A DNA stretch of 64,000 nucleotides from JAVVEH01 sp032251435 (GTDB taxonomy: Bacteria; Verrucomicrobiota; Lentisphaeria; Oligosphaerales; MVZH01), in the NCBI GenBank assembly GCA_032251435.1, contig JAVVEH010000005.1:1-64000 (forward strand), in the 5' to 3' direction. Below the pieces are notes generated by a model. It was given only the letters and a program-made list of their open reading frames with translations, ran no database searches and was not told where the DNA came from. The first letter of the stretch is position 1. Every line of letters begins with the position of its first letter. The position numbers and the translations under genes are program-made. Positions 7,568 to 15,527 of this stretch are shown in pieces.

Positions 7568-7648
7568 ATGTGTTTTGTTTACGTCCTCGCCAATCCCGAC
7601 AACCGGATCTATATCGGCCAGACGAATGATCTTACCCACCGATTTTGA
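7568..7648 (+). pseudogene. Truncated GIY-YIG nuclease remnant
   Basis: An ATG opens 26 codons that read as the first strands of a GIY-YIG domain (FVYVLANPDNRIYIGQTNDL, then HRF), after which TGA ends the frame. Intact YhbQ/UvrC-type single-domain proteins are about 80-100 residues, so the catalytic Arg and Glu are missing. It begins 6 bases after the T tract behind tRNA-Asn. I read it as debris of a nuclease gene. Nothing recognisable follows before the metallophosphoesterase stop. Confidence 0.6.
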
Positions 7649-7694
7649 CTGAATCATTGACTTGGAGATGCCCTTATTCCCGCGCCGCAGCGGA

Positions 7695-8843
7695 TCAACG
7701 ACCCGGCGATTCTGGTCGAATAAAGGAATTGTTTGACATCCTTTCCCCATTTTCCCTAAAAGGGCTTCTTACATTTTCTTTTTGACAGCGTCCCCCGCGT
7801 GGGTAACGCGACCGAACCAGATACGCCAGACCAAGGGAAAACACCGCCACCGCCAGAACCGTTCCCAAAGCGCCGGCCACCGGATGCGCTTTGCCAAATG
7901 GCAAGATAGTGGTCAGCCCCCAACGCTCAAATCTTTCCAGTTGTTTCAGTGGCCACAACGGGGGAGGTATCGGGATGGTTTGTTCACTCACCGAGTTGCC
8001 GTCGCTTTTGATGAGTGTCAAGTGGTGAAAGAGTCCCAAATCACCAAATTCGTCACGCCGCAATCGCGCCCCACCACCGCCTGTGACAAGGTATGTGACT
8101 CCGTTGACCTCGGTTCGGGCCAGACGATGGTAGTGCCCGGTGATCACATAGGTGACCCGATGCTTTTCGAAAAGACGCTGGAAGTCCTCCCCGAAAGCGA
8201 TCCCGTCGGTAGGGATGTCGTTCGACGCGCGAACCGTGTAGTGCATGAAGACAAATACGTTCTTCGCGGCGGTTCGCCGTTCCCGCAGTGTCGTCTCCAG
8301 GAAAGTCAATGTTTCCGCGAGTTTCTCAGGCGCATGAATTCCGCCAAGCCCGATGAATAGATCACGCCCGTGGATGAAGGCGAAGTTGGCGGAACCATAG
8401 ATGGCCTCAAATTCTGGATATTCCATCCTGCCGGGCTTGACATCGTGATTGCCAGCGACAATGAACGTCGGAAGATCGAGATCTGTTTCGCAAAACTCGT
8501 CGATAAAGTAGTCGTGCGAACGGGCATCCGCATTGGCCGCGCAATCGCCGAGAAGGACAAGAAAAGCCATATTTTGTTCTCGACGCAGCCGGTTGACCAC
8601 CTTCTCAAAGGCACGGGTTCCGTTGTTGATATCACCGATGACGGCAAAATTCAAGGCATCCGCGGAAACAGCCCCCCGGGATTGGAGCAAGTTCAACGCC
8701 CTTTCATTGCCGAGATTCTCAGGAAACGTAATCCACCGATGCTCCCACCAATGAACAAAAACGAATATAGCCAAGGCAACGCTGACTGCGCCACCCAGTA
8801 CGGCCAACCATGCGAGACATAAACGCGCGTACGAGTGTTTCAT
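7695..8843 (-). CDS. Membrane-anchored calcineurin-like metallophosphoesterase
   Basis: The dimetal phosphoesterase motifs appear in order: FAVIGDIN, LLGDCAAN, AGNHD, FMHYT and TGHYH. An N-terminal membrane segment (residues about 10-32) and a second near residues 325-350 would anchor the catalytic domain. If the N-terminal segment is a signal anchor, the domain lies outside the cytoplasm. The last 40 residues (RCQKENVRSPFRENG and onward) are not family-like. They run toward the debris near the tRNA, so the original 3' end may have been replaced. The family cleaves phosphomonoesters or diesters; the substrate cannot be told. It stands alone between the tRNA locus and the arsenic operon, transcribed away from the latter. 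Confidence 0.85.
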   Translation of the reverse strand: MKHSYARLCLAWLAVLGGAVSVALAIFVFVHWWEHRWITFPENLGNERALNLLQSRGAVSADALNFAVIGDINNGTRAFEKVVNRLRREQNMAFLVLLGDCAANADARSHDYFIDEFCETDLDLPTFIVAGNHDVKPGRMEYPEFEAIYGSANFAFIHGRDLFIGLGGIHAPEKLAETLTFLETTLRERRTAAKNVFVFMHYTVRASNDIPTDGIAFGEDFQRLFEKHRVTYVITGHYHRLARTEVNGVTYLVTGGGGARLRRDEFGDLGLFHHLTLIKSDGNSVSEQTIPIPPPLWPLKQLERFERWGLTTILPFGKAHPVAGALGTVLAVAVFSLGLAYLVRSRYPRGGRCQKENVRSPFRENGERMSNNSFIRPESPGR

Positions 8844-9031
8844 TCCGCCTCATTTCGTCAAAATAACATATTTCGTCTTGAGAGCCCTTGGACTTTTACC
8901 GCAAGCGAAAAGTTCCAGCGCCGACAATCCGCGAAGAGGCACAGAAGATGAGCCGACGGCCATTGCGGATTGGGCCGGTTTATCCAGTCGGTTTTGAGTC
9001 CCCAAACAGATCCAATCGACTGCGGCAGGCC

Positions 9032-9059
9032 TTGACATTGATGATTCGACGGTTATAAT
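9032..9059 (+). promoter_or_regulatory. Consensus sigma-70 promoter of the first arsenic operon
   Basis: TTGACA (9032-9037) and TATAAT (9054-9059), both perfect hexamers, are 16 bases apart. Transcription should begin near 9066. That rules out an upstream in-frame ATG at 9062 and supports the ArsR start at 9098. No clear ArsR dyad stands out here, unlike the second arsenic operon. Confidence 0.85.
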
Positions 9060-9097
9060 ATGTGTTATTGCGCAGATACATAGACAGGAGACTCGAC

Positions 9098-9439
9098 ATG
9101 CGACAAGAAGCTGATTTGTTCAAGGCTCTCAGCGATCCGACCCGTCTGCGACTGGTCGCGCTCCTGGCCACGCGCGGCGAGGTCTGTGTCTGCGTCATGG
9201 CGGAGGCGCTTGACGAGCCGGATTTCAAGATATCGCGGCACCTGCGGGTGCTGCGGTCGGCCGGGATCGTCGCGGCGCGGCGGGACGGCACGTGGATGCA
9301 TTACCGGCTCGCCACGCCGCGCAGCCGGCTTGAAGCGTGTTTGCAGGCCTGTTTCCGCGATAGCCTGAACGACCACGAGACGGTCGTGGCCGACGCCAAA
9401 CGCCTGCGGCAGGCAAGCTGCCGGGACGTGGCGGAATGA
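9098..9439 (+). CDS. arsR: ArsR-family arsenite-responsive repressor
   Basis: A winged-helix SmtB/ArsR repressor of 113 residues. It has the opening LFKALSDPTRLRLVALL, the metal-site motif EVCVCVMAEAL with Cys30 and Cys32, and the recognition helix FKISRHLRVLRSAGIVAARRDG. A further Cys pair near the C-terminus (CLQAC) may complete a thiol site. Arsenite or antimonite binding would release it from the operon promoter. The start at 9098 is chosen because AGGAG lies 7 bases upstream and the promoter's +1 falls after the earlier ATG. It is first in the operon with arsC, a small Cys protein, arsM and acr3, so autoregulation is expected. Confidence 0.92.
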   Translation: MRQEADLFKALSDPTRLRLVALLATRGEVCVCVMAEALDEPDFKISRHLRVLRSAGIVAARRDGTWMHYRLATPRSRLEACLQACFRDSLNDHETVVADAKRLRQASCRDVAE

Positions 9440-9512
9440 TGGGGTATTCAGTGGTCGGTGTTCAGGAAAGACAAACAAGGGCCCGTTTTCGGAACTTAGA
9501 ATCAGGTGAAAC

Positions 9513-9995
9513 ATGCAAGATCGTGAGCGCTATCGCATATTGTTCCTCTGCACCGGCAACTCCTGCCGCAGTCAGATGGCTGAGGGCTGGACCCGGCATC
9601 TCAAGGGGGATGTCATCGACGCTTATTCCGCCGGCATCGAGACGCATGGTCTGAATCCAAACGCGGTGAAAGTGATGGCGGAAGCGGGTGTCGATATTTC
9701 AGGCCACCGGTCGAAGCTTCTGGACGAGCTGATGGACATTCCTTTCGACCTGGTGGTCACCGTGTGCGGGCATGCCCATGAAACCTGCCCGATGTTTCCG
9801 GCCCGCGCCAAGGTGATCCACGTCGGTTTCGATGACCCGCCGAAGATGGCGAAAAACCTTGCTGAACAGGGGGCTTCTGAAGAAGACCAGTTGGACTGTT
9901 ATCGAAAAGTTCGTGATGAAATCAGGGCATTTATCGAAACCCTGCCGGGGCGGCTGGACAGTCCGGCGCGGAACGCCCGCGGAATATCAAGATAA
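9513..9995 (+). CDS. arsC: Arsenate reductase, LMW-phosphatase (thioredoxin-coupled) type
   Basis: The protein has the low-molecular-weight phosphatase P-loop LCTGNSCRS, with nucleophile Cys13. GVDISGHRSK and VVTVCGHAHETCP provide Cys85 and Cys92. The three-Cys relay identifies the B. subtilis/S. aureus-type enzyme, which reduces arsenate to arsenite in the cytoplasm and is recycled by thioredoxin. The usual catalytic core of about 135 residues is complete; the last 15 or so residues are an unconserved tail. AGGTG precedes the ATG. It lies between arsR and the small Cys protein, so it feeds arsenite to ArsM and Acr3 encoded downstream. Confidence 0.95.
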   Translation: MQDRERYRILFLCTGNSCRSQMAEGWTRHLKGDVIDAYSAGIETHGLNPNAVKVMAEAGVDISGHRSKLLDELMDIPFDLVVTVCGHAHETCPMFPARAKVIHVGFDDPPKMAKNLAEQGASEEDQLDCYRKVRDEIRAFIETLPGRLDSPARNARGISR

Positions 9996-10006
9996 GGAGA
10001 GCAACG

Positions 10007-10345
10007 ATGCATTCGACGTGCGAGATTCAAGCCGGAGTCTGCGGATTCCGCACCCAGGCGACGGCGCTCAGTGACGATTCGCAGCATGTGACGTTCGATC
10101 TGGAAAGCGACTGTCAGAAGATCGCCGATCTGGGGCGGCGCCTCGCGGCGGCGGGGGCGCTGGATGCCTATGGCGAGATCGACTCCCGGACGGAAAGCGC
10201 GCTGCTGGCGATAGCCCGGGAGGTTCTGACCGGCTGCTGCGCGGGTTGCGCCGTTCCGGTCGGTCTATTCAAAATGATGCAGGTCGCCGCGGGTCTGGCT
10301 TTGCCGAAAGACATTATCATCAACCTGGAGACCTCCAATGGCTGA
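10007..10345 (+). CDS. Small conserved Cys-rich protein of arsenic operons (DUF6951-like)
   Basis: A 112-residue protein of unknown function. Cys residues occur early (STCEIQAGVCGF), in the middle (ESDCQKI) and in a cluster TGCCAGCAVPVG, followed by the well-ordered end VAAGLALPKDIIINL. I recognise this shape as a family found in anaerobes (I believe DUF6951), but cannot confirm it. It starts 11 bases after arsC, and its last 8 bases overlap the start of arsM, so it is coupled to the methyltransferase. An arsenite-binding or delivery role, like ArsD, would fit the Cys content and position. That is inference. Confidence 0.6.
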   Translation: MHSTCEIQAGVCGFRTQATALSDDSQHVTFDLESDCQKIADLGRRLAAAGALDAYGEIDSRTESALLAIAREVLTGCCAGCAVPVGLFKMMQVAAGLALPKDIIINLETSNG

Positions 10346-11159
10346 CCACCACGAGAAAGACGGAATCCGCCACCGGGTGCGCAAGCGCTATGCGGAGATC
10401 GCAACCGCTGGCGGAGGCTGCCGCGCAAGCAAGAGCTGCTGTGCGCCGGACGCGCTGGGGCAGCCCGCCGCGTCCGCGAAACTCGGGTATTCCGGCGACG
10501 ATCTCGCCGCCGTGCCGGAGGGCGCCAACCTGGGGCTGGGCTGCGGCAACCCGCGGGCCATCGCCGCGCTCAGGCCGGGCGAGACAGTGCTGGATCTGGG
10601 CAGCGGCGGTGGCTTCGACTGCTTCCTGGCCGCCCGCCAGGTCGGCGACAGCGGCCGCGTGATCGGGGTCGACATGACCCCGGAGATGGTCGGCAAAGCC
10701 CGCGCCAACGCCGCCAGGGGCGGCTACGCCAACATCGAGTTCCGCCTCGGCGAGATCGAGCATCTGCCGGTGGCGGACCGCTCCGTCGATGTCATCCTCT
10801 CGAACTGTGTGATCAATCTCTCGCCGGACAAGCCGCAGGTCTACCGGGACGCCTTCCGTGTCCTGCGCCCCGGCGGCCGCCTGGCCATCTCGGACGTGGT
10901 GGCGGTCGGCGAGCTGCCGACAACAGTGCTGAACAATCCTGACGCCTACTGCGGCTGTGTCGCCGGCGCCGTTCCGGCGGCGGACATCGAAGTCCTGCTG
11001 CGCAAGATCGGCTTTGTCGAGATTGCCGTCGATGTCAAGCCGGAAAGCCGGGAGTTCATCAAGGACTGGCTCCCCGGCAGCGGCATCGAGGACCACGTCC
11101 GATCGGCGGAGATCAGTGCCTGTAAACCGGTAGAAAAACAGAATGGCGTGATGGAATAG
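10338..11159 (+). CDS. arsM: Arsenite S-adenosylmethionine methyltransferase
   Basis: A class I methyltransferase with motif I VLDLGSGGGFDCFLAAR, the acidic ribose-binding strand GRVIGVDMTPEMV, and motifs SNCVINLSPDK and LRPGGRLAISDVV. The arsenic-binding Cys are present: Cys34/35 (SKSCC), Cys69, Cys157 (LSNC) and the Cys205/Cys207 pair (DAYCGCVAG). ArsM adds methyl groups to arsenite, giving methylated and volatile arsenicals. The product links this operon to the second one, which looks built for organic arsenicals. The last residues (QNGVME) are encoded by the GGAATGAT-type repeat that fills the next intergenic space. Confidence 0.95.
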   Translation: MADHHEKDGIRHRVRKRYAEIATAGGGCRASKSCCAPDALGQPAASAKLGYSGDDLAAVPEGANLGLGCGNPRAIAALRPGETVLDLGSGGGFDCFLAARQVGDSGRVIGVDMTPEMVGKARANAARGGYANIEFRLGEIEHLPVADRSVDVILSNCVINLSPDKPQVYRDAFRVLRPGGRLAISDVVAVGELPTTVLNNPDAYCGCVAGAVPAADIEVLLRKIGFVEIAVDVKPESREFIKDWLPGSGIEDHVRSAEISACKPVEKQNGVME

Positions 11160-11205
11160 GCGTGATGTCAATCACAGCAGTCATTCCATCATTCCACCAT
11201 TCCAA
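11142..11205. repeat. GGAATGAT-type repeat in inverted halves
   Basis: GGCGTGATGGAATAGGCGTGATG forms the arsM end and beyond in one orientation; ATTCCATCATTCCACCATTCC then follows in the complementary one. The halves could pair as an RNA stem between arsM and acr3. The right half is also the reverse complement of the array after acr3. Confidence 0.75.
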
Positions 11206-11220
11206 CCGAAAGGACCAGAC

Positions 11221-12423
11221 ATGACGGACAACCTTTGCACGACCAATGACAGGCACATGACGAGCGTCTTCGAGCGCTACCTGACCGTATGGGTGGCCCT
11301 CTGCATCGTCGGCGGCATTATTCTCGGCAAGCTCGCGCCGGGCTTGGCGGGAACGCTGGACGGGATGGCCATCCATGTCAATGGCGCCCCCGTGGTCTCC
11401 ATTCCCATCGCCATCTGCCTGTTCTTCATGATGTACCCAATCATGGTCAAGATCGACTTCGCCAGCGTGGTCAAAGCCGGCAAAAGCGGCAAGCCGGTGT
11501 TGCTGACATTGTTTGTCAACTGGTGCGTCAAGCCGTTCACCATGTACGGCATCTCCATACTGTTTCTGGGATTTCTACTGAAAGGGTTTATCGGAGCGGA
11601 CGCGGTCGACCTGGTCAAGATTCCGTTCGGCCTCGACCTCGCTCTGGGAGCCGAGCACGGCGCGGGCACCGTGGTCCTCCATGAAGGCGTTAAAATGTTG
11701 CAGATTCCTTTGTGGCGGAGCTATTTCGCCGGGTGCATTCTTCTGGGCATCGCGCCCTGCACCGCCATGGTGCTGGTCTGGGGGTACCTGTCCCGCGGCA
11801 ATGACGGCCTGACCCTGGTAATGGTGGCGATCAATTCGCTGACCATGCTGGTGCTGTACGGTGTGCTTGGCGGCTTCCTGCTGGGCGTTGGTAAACTGCC
11901 GGTGCCGTGGCAGGCGCTGCTGTTATCCATCGCCATTTACGTGGCTCTGCCGCTGGCGGCCGGCTACTTGTCCCGCAGGCTGATCATCGGCCACAAGGGT
12001 GAGGCGTGGTTCAAGGAGAAGTTCCTGCATGTTCTGACCCCGGTCTCAATCATCGCCCTGCTGGCGACTCTGGTGCTGCTGTTCAGCTTCAAGGGCGAGA
12101 TTATCGTCACCCGGCCGCTCACCATTCTGTGGATCGCTATTCCCCTGTTCATCCAGACCATGCTGATCTTCGTCCTGGGGTATGCCCTGGCTAAATGGCT
12201 CAAACTCAGCTACGAGGACGCCGCCCCGGCGGCCATGATCGGGGCCAGCAACCACTTCGAGGTCGCTATCGCCACGGCCACCATACTCTTCGGGCTGTCC
12301 TCCGGGGCGGCGCTGGCCACGGTCGTCGGGGTGCTCATCGAGGTGCCCGTCATGCTCATGCTGGTCAAATTCTGCCTGCGCACCCAGCACTGGTTCCGGC
12401 AGGAAGCCGGAACGGTGGGATAG
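11221..12423 (+). CDS. acr3: Arsenite efflux permease Acr3
   Basis: A 400-residue protein with about ten hydrophobic segments and Acr3/BASS-family motifs: FMMYPIMVKIDF, LFVNWCVKPF, GIAPCTAMVLVWGYLSRG (with the conserved functional Cys of the fourth membrane segment) and MIGASNHFEVAIATA. It uses the proton motive force to expel arsenite across the inner membrane. Residues about 100-165 carry an extra loop (GADAVDLVKIPFGLDL and onward), seen in a subset of Acr3 proteins. It is the last gene of the first arsenic operon, has an AAAGGA ribosome site, and is bracketed by inverted copies of a tandem repeat. Confidence 0.95.
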   Translation: MTDNLCTTNDRHMTSVFERYLTVWVALCIVGGIILGKLAPGLAGTLDGMAIHVNGAPVVSIPIAICLFFMMYPIMVKIDFASVVKAGKSGKPVLLTLFVNWCVKPFTMYGISILFLGFLLKGFIGADAVDLVKIPFGLDLALGAEHGAGTVVLHEGVKMLQIPLWRSYFAGCILLGIAPCTAMVLVWGYLSRGNDGLTLVMVAINSLTMLVLYGVLGGFLLGVGKLPVPWQALLLSIAIYVALPLAAGYLSRRLIIGHKGEAWFKEKFLHVLTPVSIIALLATLVLLFSFKGEIIVTRPLTILWIAIPLFIQTMLIFVLGYALAKWLKLSYEDAAPAAMIGASNHFEVAIATATILFGLSSGAALATVVGVLIEVPVMLMLVKFCLRTQHWFRQEAGTVG

Positions 12424-12456
12424 TGGAATGATGGAATGATGGAATAGTGGAATGGC
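12413..12456. repeat. GGAATGAT tandem repeat after acr3
   Basis: GTGGAATGATGGAATGATGG and related units begin inside the last codons of acr3 and include its stop codon. The array is the reverse complement of the one at 11181-11205, so acr3 lies between inverted repeat copies. Confidence 0.85.
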
Positions 12457-12612
12457 GTTCAGGACCGGAACGAGCACGCGGACTGGCGTCTTTCCCAGTA
12501 GTTCCGCATGGTATGCGTGCCCACACACGGTATATTTAGGCATGCTGTCCCATTGGCACATTTTCCCGTATACCCGTCTGCTGACATTCCCCCGGGAAGA
12601 GGAGTTCAGTTC

Positions 12613-13149
12613 ATGAGGCGCTGGTTTAGACCGTGGATCAGAAAACAGAGAGCCATGCGCAGATCGCTGAAAGACACGCGTCTGCACTGGATGCTCGGGG
12701 AGCGCATTTTTCACAGCCATCTCTGGGCGGTTAACACCTCGGCTGTCGCCGGAGGGCTTTCACTGGGCCTGTTTGTGGCCTTCACGCCGACCATTCCCTT
12801 CCAGATGCTTCTATGCACGTTCGGAGCGCTGCTGTTCCGGGTGAATCTGCCGATTGCCTTGATCGCCTGCTGGGTTACCAACCCGTTAACCGCTTTTCCC
12901 ATTTACATGGCCGGACGGCGGCTGGGAAAACTTATTTTCGACCATACACCAGTTCTTCTGGCGGCGCTGGATATGTTTAGATTGGAGGGCCGCGGCAGGA
13001 AAATTATCGAGGAAAGCACCTATGTCTGGACCGGCTGCCTTGTCTTCTCGCTGACCGCCAGTCTCGTCGGCAACGCGCTCACGCGGCTGGCCGCCGTCAT
13101 TCTCAGACACTTGGTCAAAAGCGGAATCCAGAATAAATCGGCAAGGTGA
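12613..13149 (+). CDS. DUF2062 membrane protein
   Basis: A 178-residue protein with the DUF2062 pattern. A basic N-terminus precedes AGGLSLGLFVAFTPTIPFQM, then ACWVTNPLTAFPIYMAGRRLG and a last membrane helix near residues 140-162. Three or four membrane segments are apparent. The family is found in many Gram-negatives and its biochemical role is not established. The start at 12613 is chosen for its GAGGAG site six to ten bases upstream; an in-frame ATG at 12508 would add residues unlike the family. It is probably not part of the arsenic operon, as 190 bases with repeats separate them, and it converges with prfC. Confidence 0.8.
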   Translation: MRRWFRPWIRKQRAMRRSLKDTRLHWMLGERIFHSHLWAVNTSAVAGGLSLGLFVAFTPTIPFQMLLCTFGALLFRVNLPIALIACWVTNPLTAFPIYMAGRRLGKLIFDHTPVLLAALDMFRLEGRGRKIIEESTYVWTGCLVFSLTASLVGNALTRLAAVILRHLVKSGIQNKSAR

Positions 13150-13539
13150 TTATCTGCCGGATTAGTAGAAGCCGGCGCGCGGCCGCCGACCCGCGGATTC
13201 CGCGGAAGAGACAAACACTCTTTCCACCGGGTTGAAGAAAAGAAACGACCTACTATCATTCCTGGAATGACAAACAAAACACGAGAAGCGCATATACTCA
13301 AATTTAGGCGGGGGTCTATAACTACCACAGGATACGGCTTATGCGAGTTCCGCCCCGCCTCCATACCTGTTGACCGCCTCAAAGCCGTGCCCGAAACCAC
13401 GACATGCATGCGCCGCGCGGCCTTAGCCGGATGACACCCCGCCCCGCCCCGCCCCCAGGGTATTATCCCTTGCCGCCCGCGTCATCCGCCGCGGCGGATG
13501 ACGGTGTCAGACGCATGTGCGTCACCGGTTTTCCATTCA
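13150..13539. other. Gap between convergent DUF2062 and prfC genes
   Basis: About 390 bases without a convincing gene. A plus-strand frame around 13300-13430 (with a GSITTTGYGL element) is open but has no start or recognised family. A C-rich run (13438-13457) and a 22-bp palindrome (13481-13502) are the only obvious structure. Confidence 0.5.
13481..13502. repeat. Perfect 22-bp palindrome downstream of prfC
   Basis: GTCATCCGCCG is followed at once by its exact reverse complement. It lies 38 bases past the prfC stop and has no T tract on either side, so it is not a classical terminator. The CCGCCG/CGGCGG core resembles the palindrome in the tRNA relic at 7362 and 7396. Confidence 0.7.
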
Positions 13540-15174
13540 CTACGCGTCCTGACGGATCAAGGCCGGTGGCGGCGCGTCGCTGAGTCGCGTCTCGGGATTC
13601 TTTTCTCGGCAGAGTTGAAGATGCCAGTCGCTCGGAAAGAGCAAAGCGAGGCGCCCGCCGCTGTCGACCGCCGCTCTGGCGCCATAAGGCAGCGAAAGGC
13701 TGTCGGCATTGCTGCCCGGGGGCAGCCAGCGGGTGATGGTCCAGGGAGCGCTTTCGATGCGCGAGGCCGCGCCGTATTCGTCCCGCAGCCGTTGCTGAAA
13801 GACTTCGAACTGCAGCGGGCCGACGGCGCCCAGGAGGACAGTTTTCCGCGCCGCGTCGGTCAGTTCGAAATGTTGCACCACCCCTTCCTGAAGAAGCTGC
13901 GTCAACCCCTTCTGGAACCGCTTGTAGTCGGCAGGCGACGGGTTCGCTAGATAAGCGAAGCATTCGGGGGCGAACTGGGGTATCTCATGGTATTCGATGC
14001 CGGGGTCTTCGGTCAGGGTGTCGCCGATGGCGAAACTGGACTTGCCGATGATGCCGACGACATCGCCGGGGTGGGCTTCGTCCACCGTTTCGCGCTCCTG
14101 TCCGAACACGCTGGTGGCGCTGCCCAGCCGGATGGTGTCACCAGTTCGGGTGTGGATGACAGTCATGTTGCGCTCGAATTTTCCCGAGACGATGCGGACG
14201 AAGGCGATCCGGTCGCGGTGGCGGGGATCCATATTGGCCTGAATTTTGAAGACAAAGCCGGAGAATGCCGGGTGTGCCGGTTCGATCATGCCGTCGCGCG
14301 CCCGGCGCGGCAGCGGAGCGCTCGAGTATTTCAGAAACCCGTCGAGCAGCAGGTCGATGCCAAAATTGTTCACGGCGCTGCCAAAATAGACGGGGGTGAC
14401 GCGCCCCGCCCGGATCTCGTCGGGATCCAGGCCCGCTCCGGCGCCATCCAACAGTTCAAGCTCTTCGCGGACAGTTTCATAGGTGTGCTGGCTCAGCATG
14501 TCGCGCAGCACCGGATCAGTCAACCCCGCGGTGGACACTGGCGCCCGGTAGGTGCCGCGCGGCGTGCGTTCGTACAGATGCGCCAGACGCGTGGCGCGGT
14601 CCCAAACTCCACGGAACTCGAACCCGGTGCCCAGCGGCCAGTTCATCGGATAGGCATCGATCCCGAGAACACTTTCCAGTTCGTCCACTAAAGCCAGCGG
14701 CTCACGTGTCGGCCGGTCCATCTTGTTCATGAAGGTGAAGATGGGAACCCCGCGCCGACGGCAGACTTCGAAGAGCTTCCGGGTCTGATCCTCGATGCCT
14801 TTGCCCGCGTCGATCACCATGACGGCGGCATCGACCGCCGTCAGCACGCGGTAGGTGTCCTCCGAAAAATCCCGGTGGCCAGGCGTGTCAAGCAGATTGA
14901 CACGGAATCCCTGGTAGTCGAACTGCAGCACCGTCGAACTGACCGATATCCCTCGCTGCTTCTCCATCTCCATCCAGTCCGAAACGGTGGCCCGCTGACT
15001 TTTACGCGCCGTCACCGACCCCGCCTGCTGCACGGCACCGCCATAAAGCAAAAATTTCTCGGTCAGCGTTGTCTTCCCCGCGTCCGGATGCGAAACAATC
15101 GCGAATGTCCGACGCCGGGCGATCTCCCGGTCCTGTGTTTTTTGTGTCTGTTCGGATAAATTCTGTGTGTTCAT
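13540..15174 (-). CDS. prfC: Peptide chain release factor 3
   Basis: A 544-residue translational GTPase that removes RF1/RF2 from the ribosome after peptide release. The G motifs are in place: SHPDAGKTTLTEK (G1), RGISVSSTVLQF (G2), DTPGHRDF (G3) and NKMDRPTREP (G4). The RF3-specific middle (WPLGTGFEFRGVWDR) and the C-terminal domains follow, with EVFQQRLRDEYG. Length is near the E. coli protein's 529 residues. It stands alone, convergent with DUF2062 and divergent from the second arsenic operon. No clear promoter was found in the shared 560-base region on this strand. Confidence 0.96.
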   Translation of the reverse strand: MNTQNLSEQTQKTQDREIARRRTFAIVSHPDAGKTTLTEKFLLYGGAVQQAGSVTARKSQRATVSDWMEMEKQRGISVSSTVLQFDYQGFRVNLLDTPGHRDFSEDTYRVLTAVDAAVMVIDAGKGIEDQTRKLFEVCRRRGVPIFTFMNKMDRPTREPLALVDELESVLGIDAYPMNWPLGTGFEFRGVWDRATRLAHLYERTPRGTYRAPVSTAGLTDPVLRDMLSQHTYETVREELELLDGAGAGLDPDEIRAGRVTPVYFGSAVNNFGIDLLLDGFLKYSSAPLPRRARDGMIEPAHPAFSGFVFKIQANMDPRHRDRIAFVRIVSGKFERNMTVIHTRTGDTIRLGSATSVFGQERETVDEAHPGDVVGIIGKSSFAIGDTLTEDPGIEYHEIPQFAPECFAYLANPSPADYKRFQKGLTQLLQEGVVQHFELTDAARKTVLLGAVGPLQFEVFQQRLRDEYGAASRIESAPWTITRWLPPGSNADSLSLPYGARAAVDSGGRLALLFPSDWHLQLCREKNPETRLSDAPPPALIRQDA

Positions 15175-15443
15175 AGCTGGCGTTCGAGTATAAACTCTTA
15201 CTGGAAATTAGCAGTCGCGACGGGATAGCCTTCTAGATCCGGCGGGACTAGCTGGCGGATGAAAGAGCCAAGGCGGGGAAGATGATTAGAAACGTCAAGG
15301 CGGCGTGGTCCCGCTCCGGAGCGCGTGGGCGGCGGGTGGAATGACAAGGAATGGACGTTTCTTGAACATGGCGGTACTATACCTTCCGTAACGGAAATAA
15401 AAAGACACCGGGCCACAAAAACAGTAAGACTGGGCGAATCGTA
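15175..15443. other. Divergent region between prfC and the second arsenic operon
   Basis: About 270 bases that should hold the prfC promoter. TATAGT- and TATACT-like words occur on the minus strand without a well-spaced -35. I see no gene, RNA or repeat. Confidence 0.4.
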
Positions 15444-15476
15444 TTGACACAGTCTAATGCTTGGCTATATTGCCAA
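15444..15476 (+). promoter_or_regulatory. Promoter with ArsR-type operator overlapping the -10 box
   Basis: TTGACA (15444-15449) and TATATT (15466-15471) are 16 bases apart. The perfect dyad TTGGC-TATATT-GCCAA (15461-15476) uses the -10 hexamer as its spacer, so a bound repressor would occlude RNA polymerase directly. Related dyads precede the arsR gene (17343) and the small thioredoxin gene (17900). Confidence 0.8.
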
Positions 15477-15527
15477 TAAATAAAGGACGCTCGGAGGTCG
15501 GAGGGCAGCGGAGAAGCTGGAGTGAAT

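Noticed and set aside
7475..7750. Minus-strand ORF of 91 residues across tRNA-Asn
   Set aside because: Its start region is the antisense of the tRNA, a familiar source of false proteins (WIRTSDQ...SHLLYR). There is no family similarity.
10320..11171. Long minus-strand ORF (283 residues) opposite arsM
   Set aside because: It is a GC-rich antisense shadow of arsM. ArsM has all family motifs, and this frame has low-complexity composition.
12508..12612. Upstream extension of the DUF2062 protein
   Set aside because: The added residues are not family-like, and the ATG at 12613 has a good ribosome site.
13300..13433. Plus-strand open frame without a start between DUF2062 and prfC
   Set aside because: Roughly 45 open codons with no initiation site and no recognised family, so not supportable as a gene or remnant.
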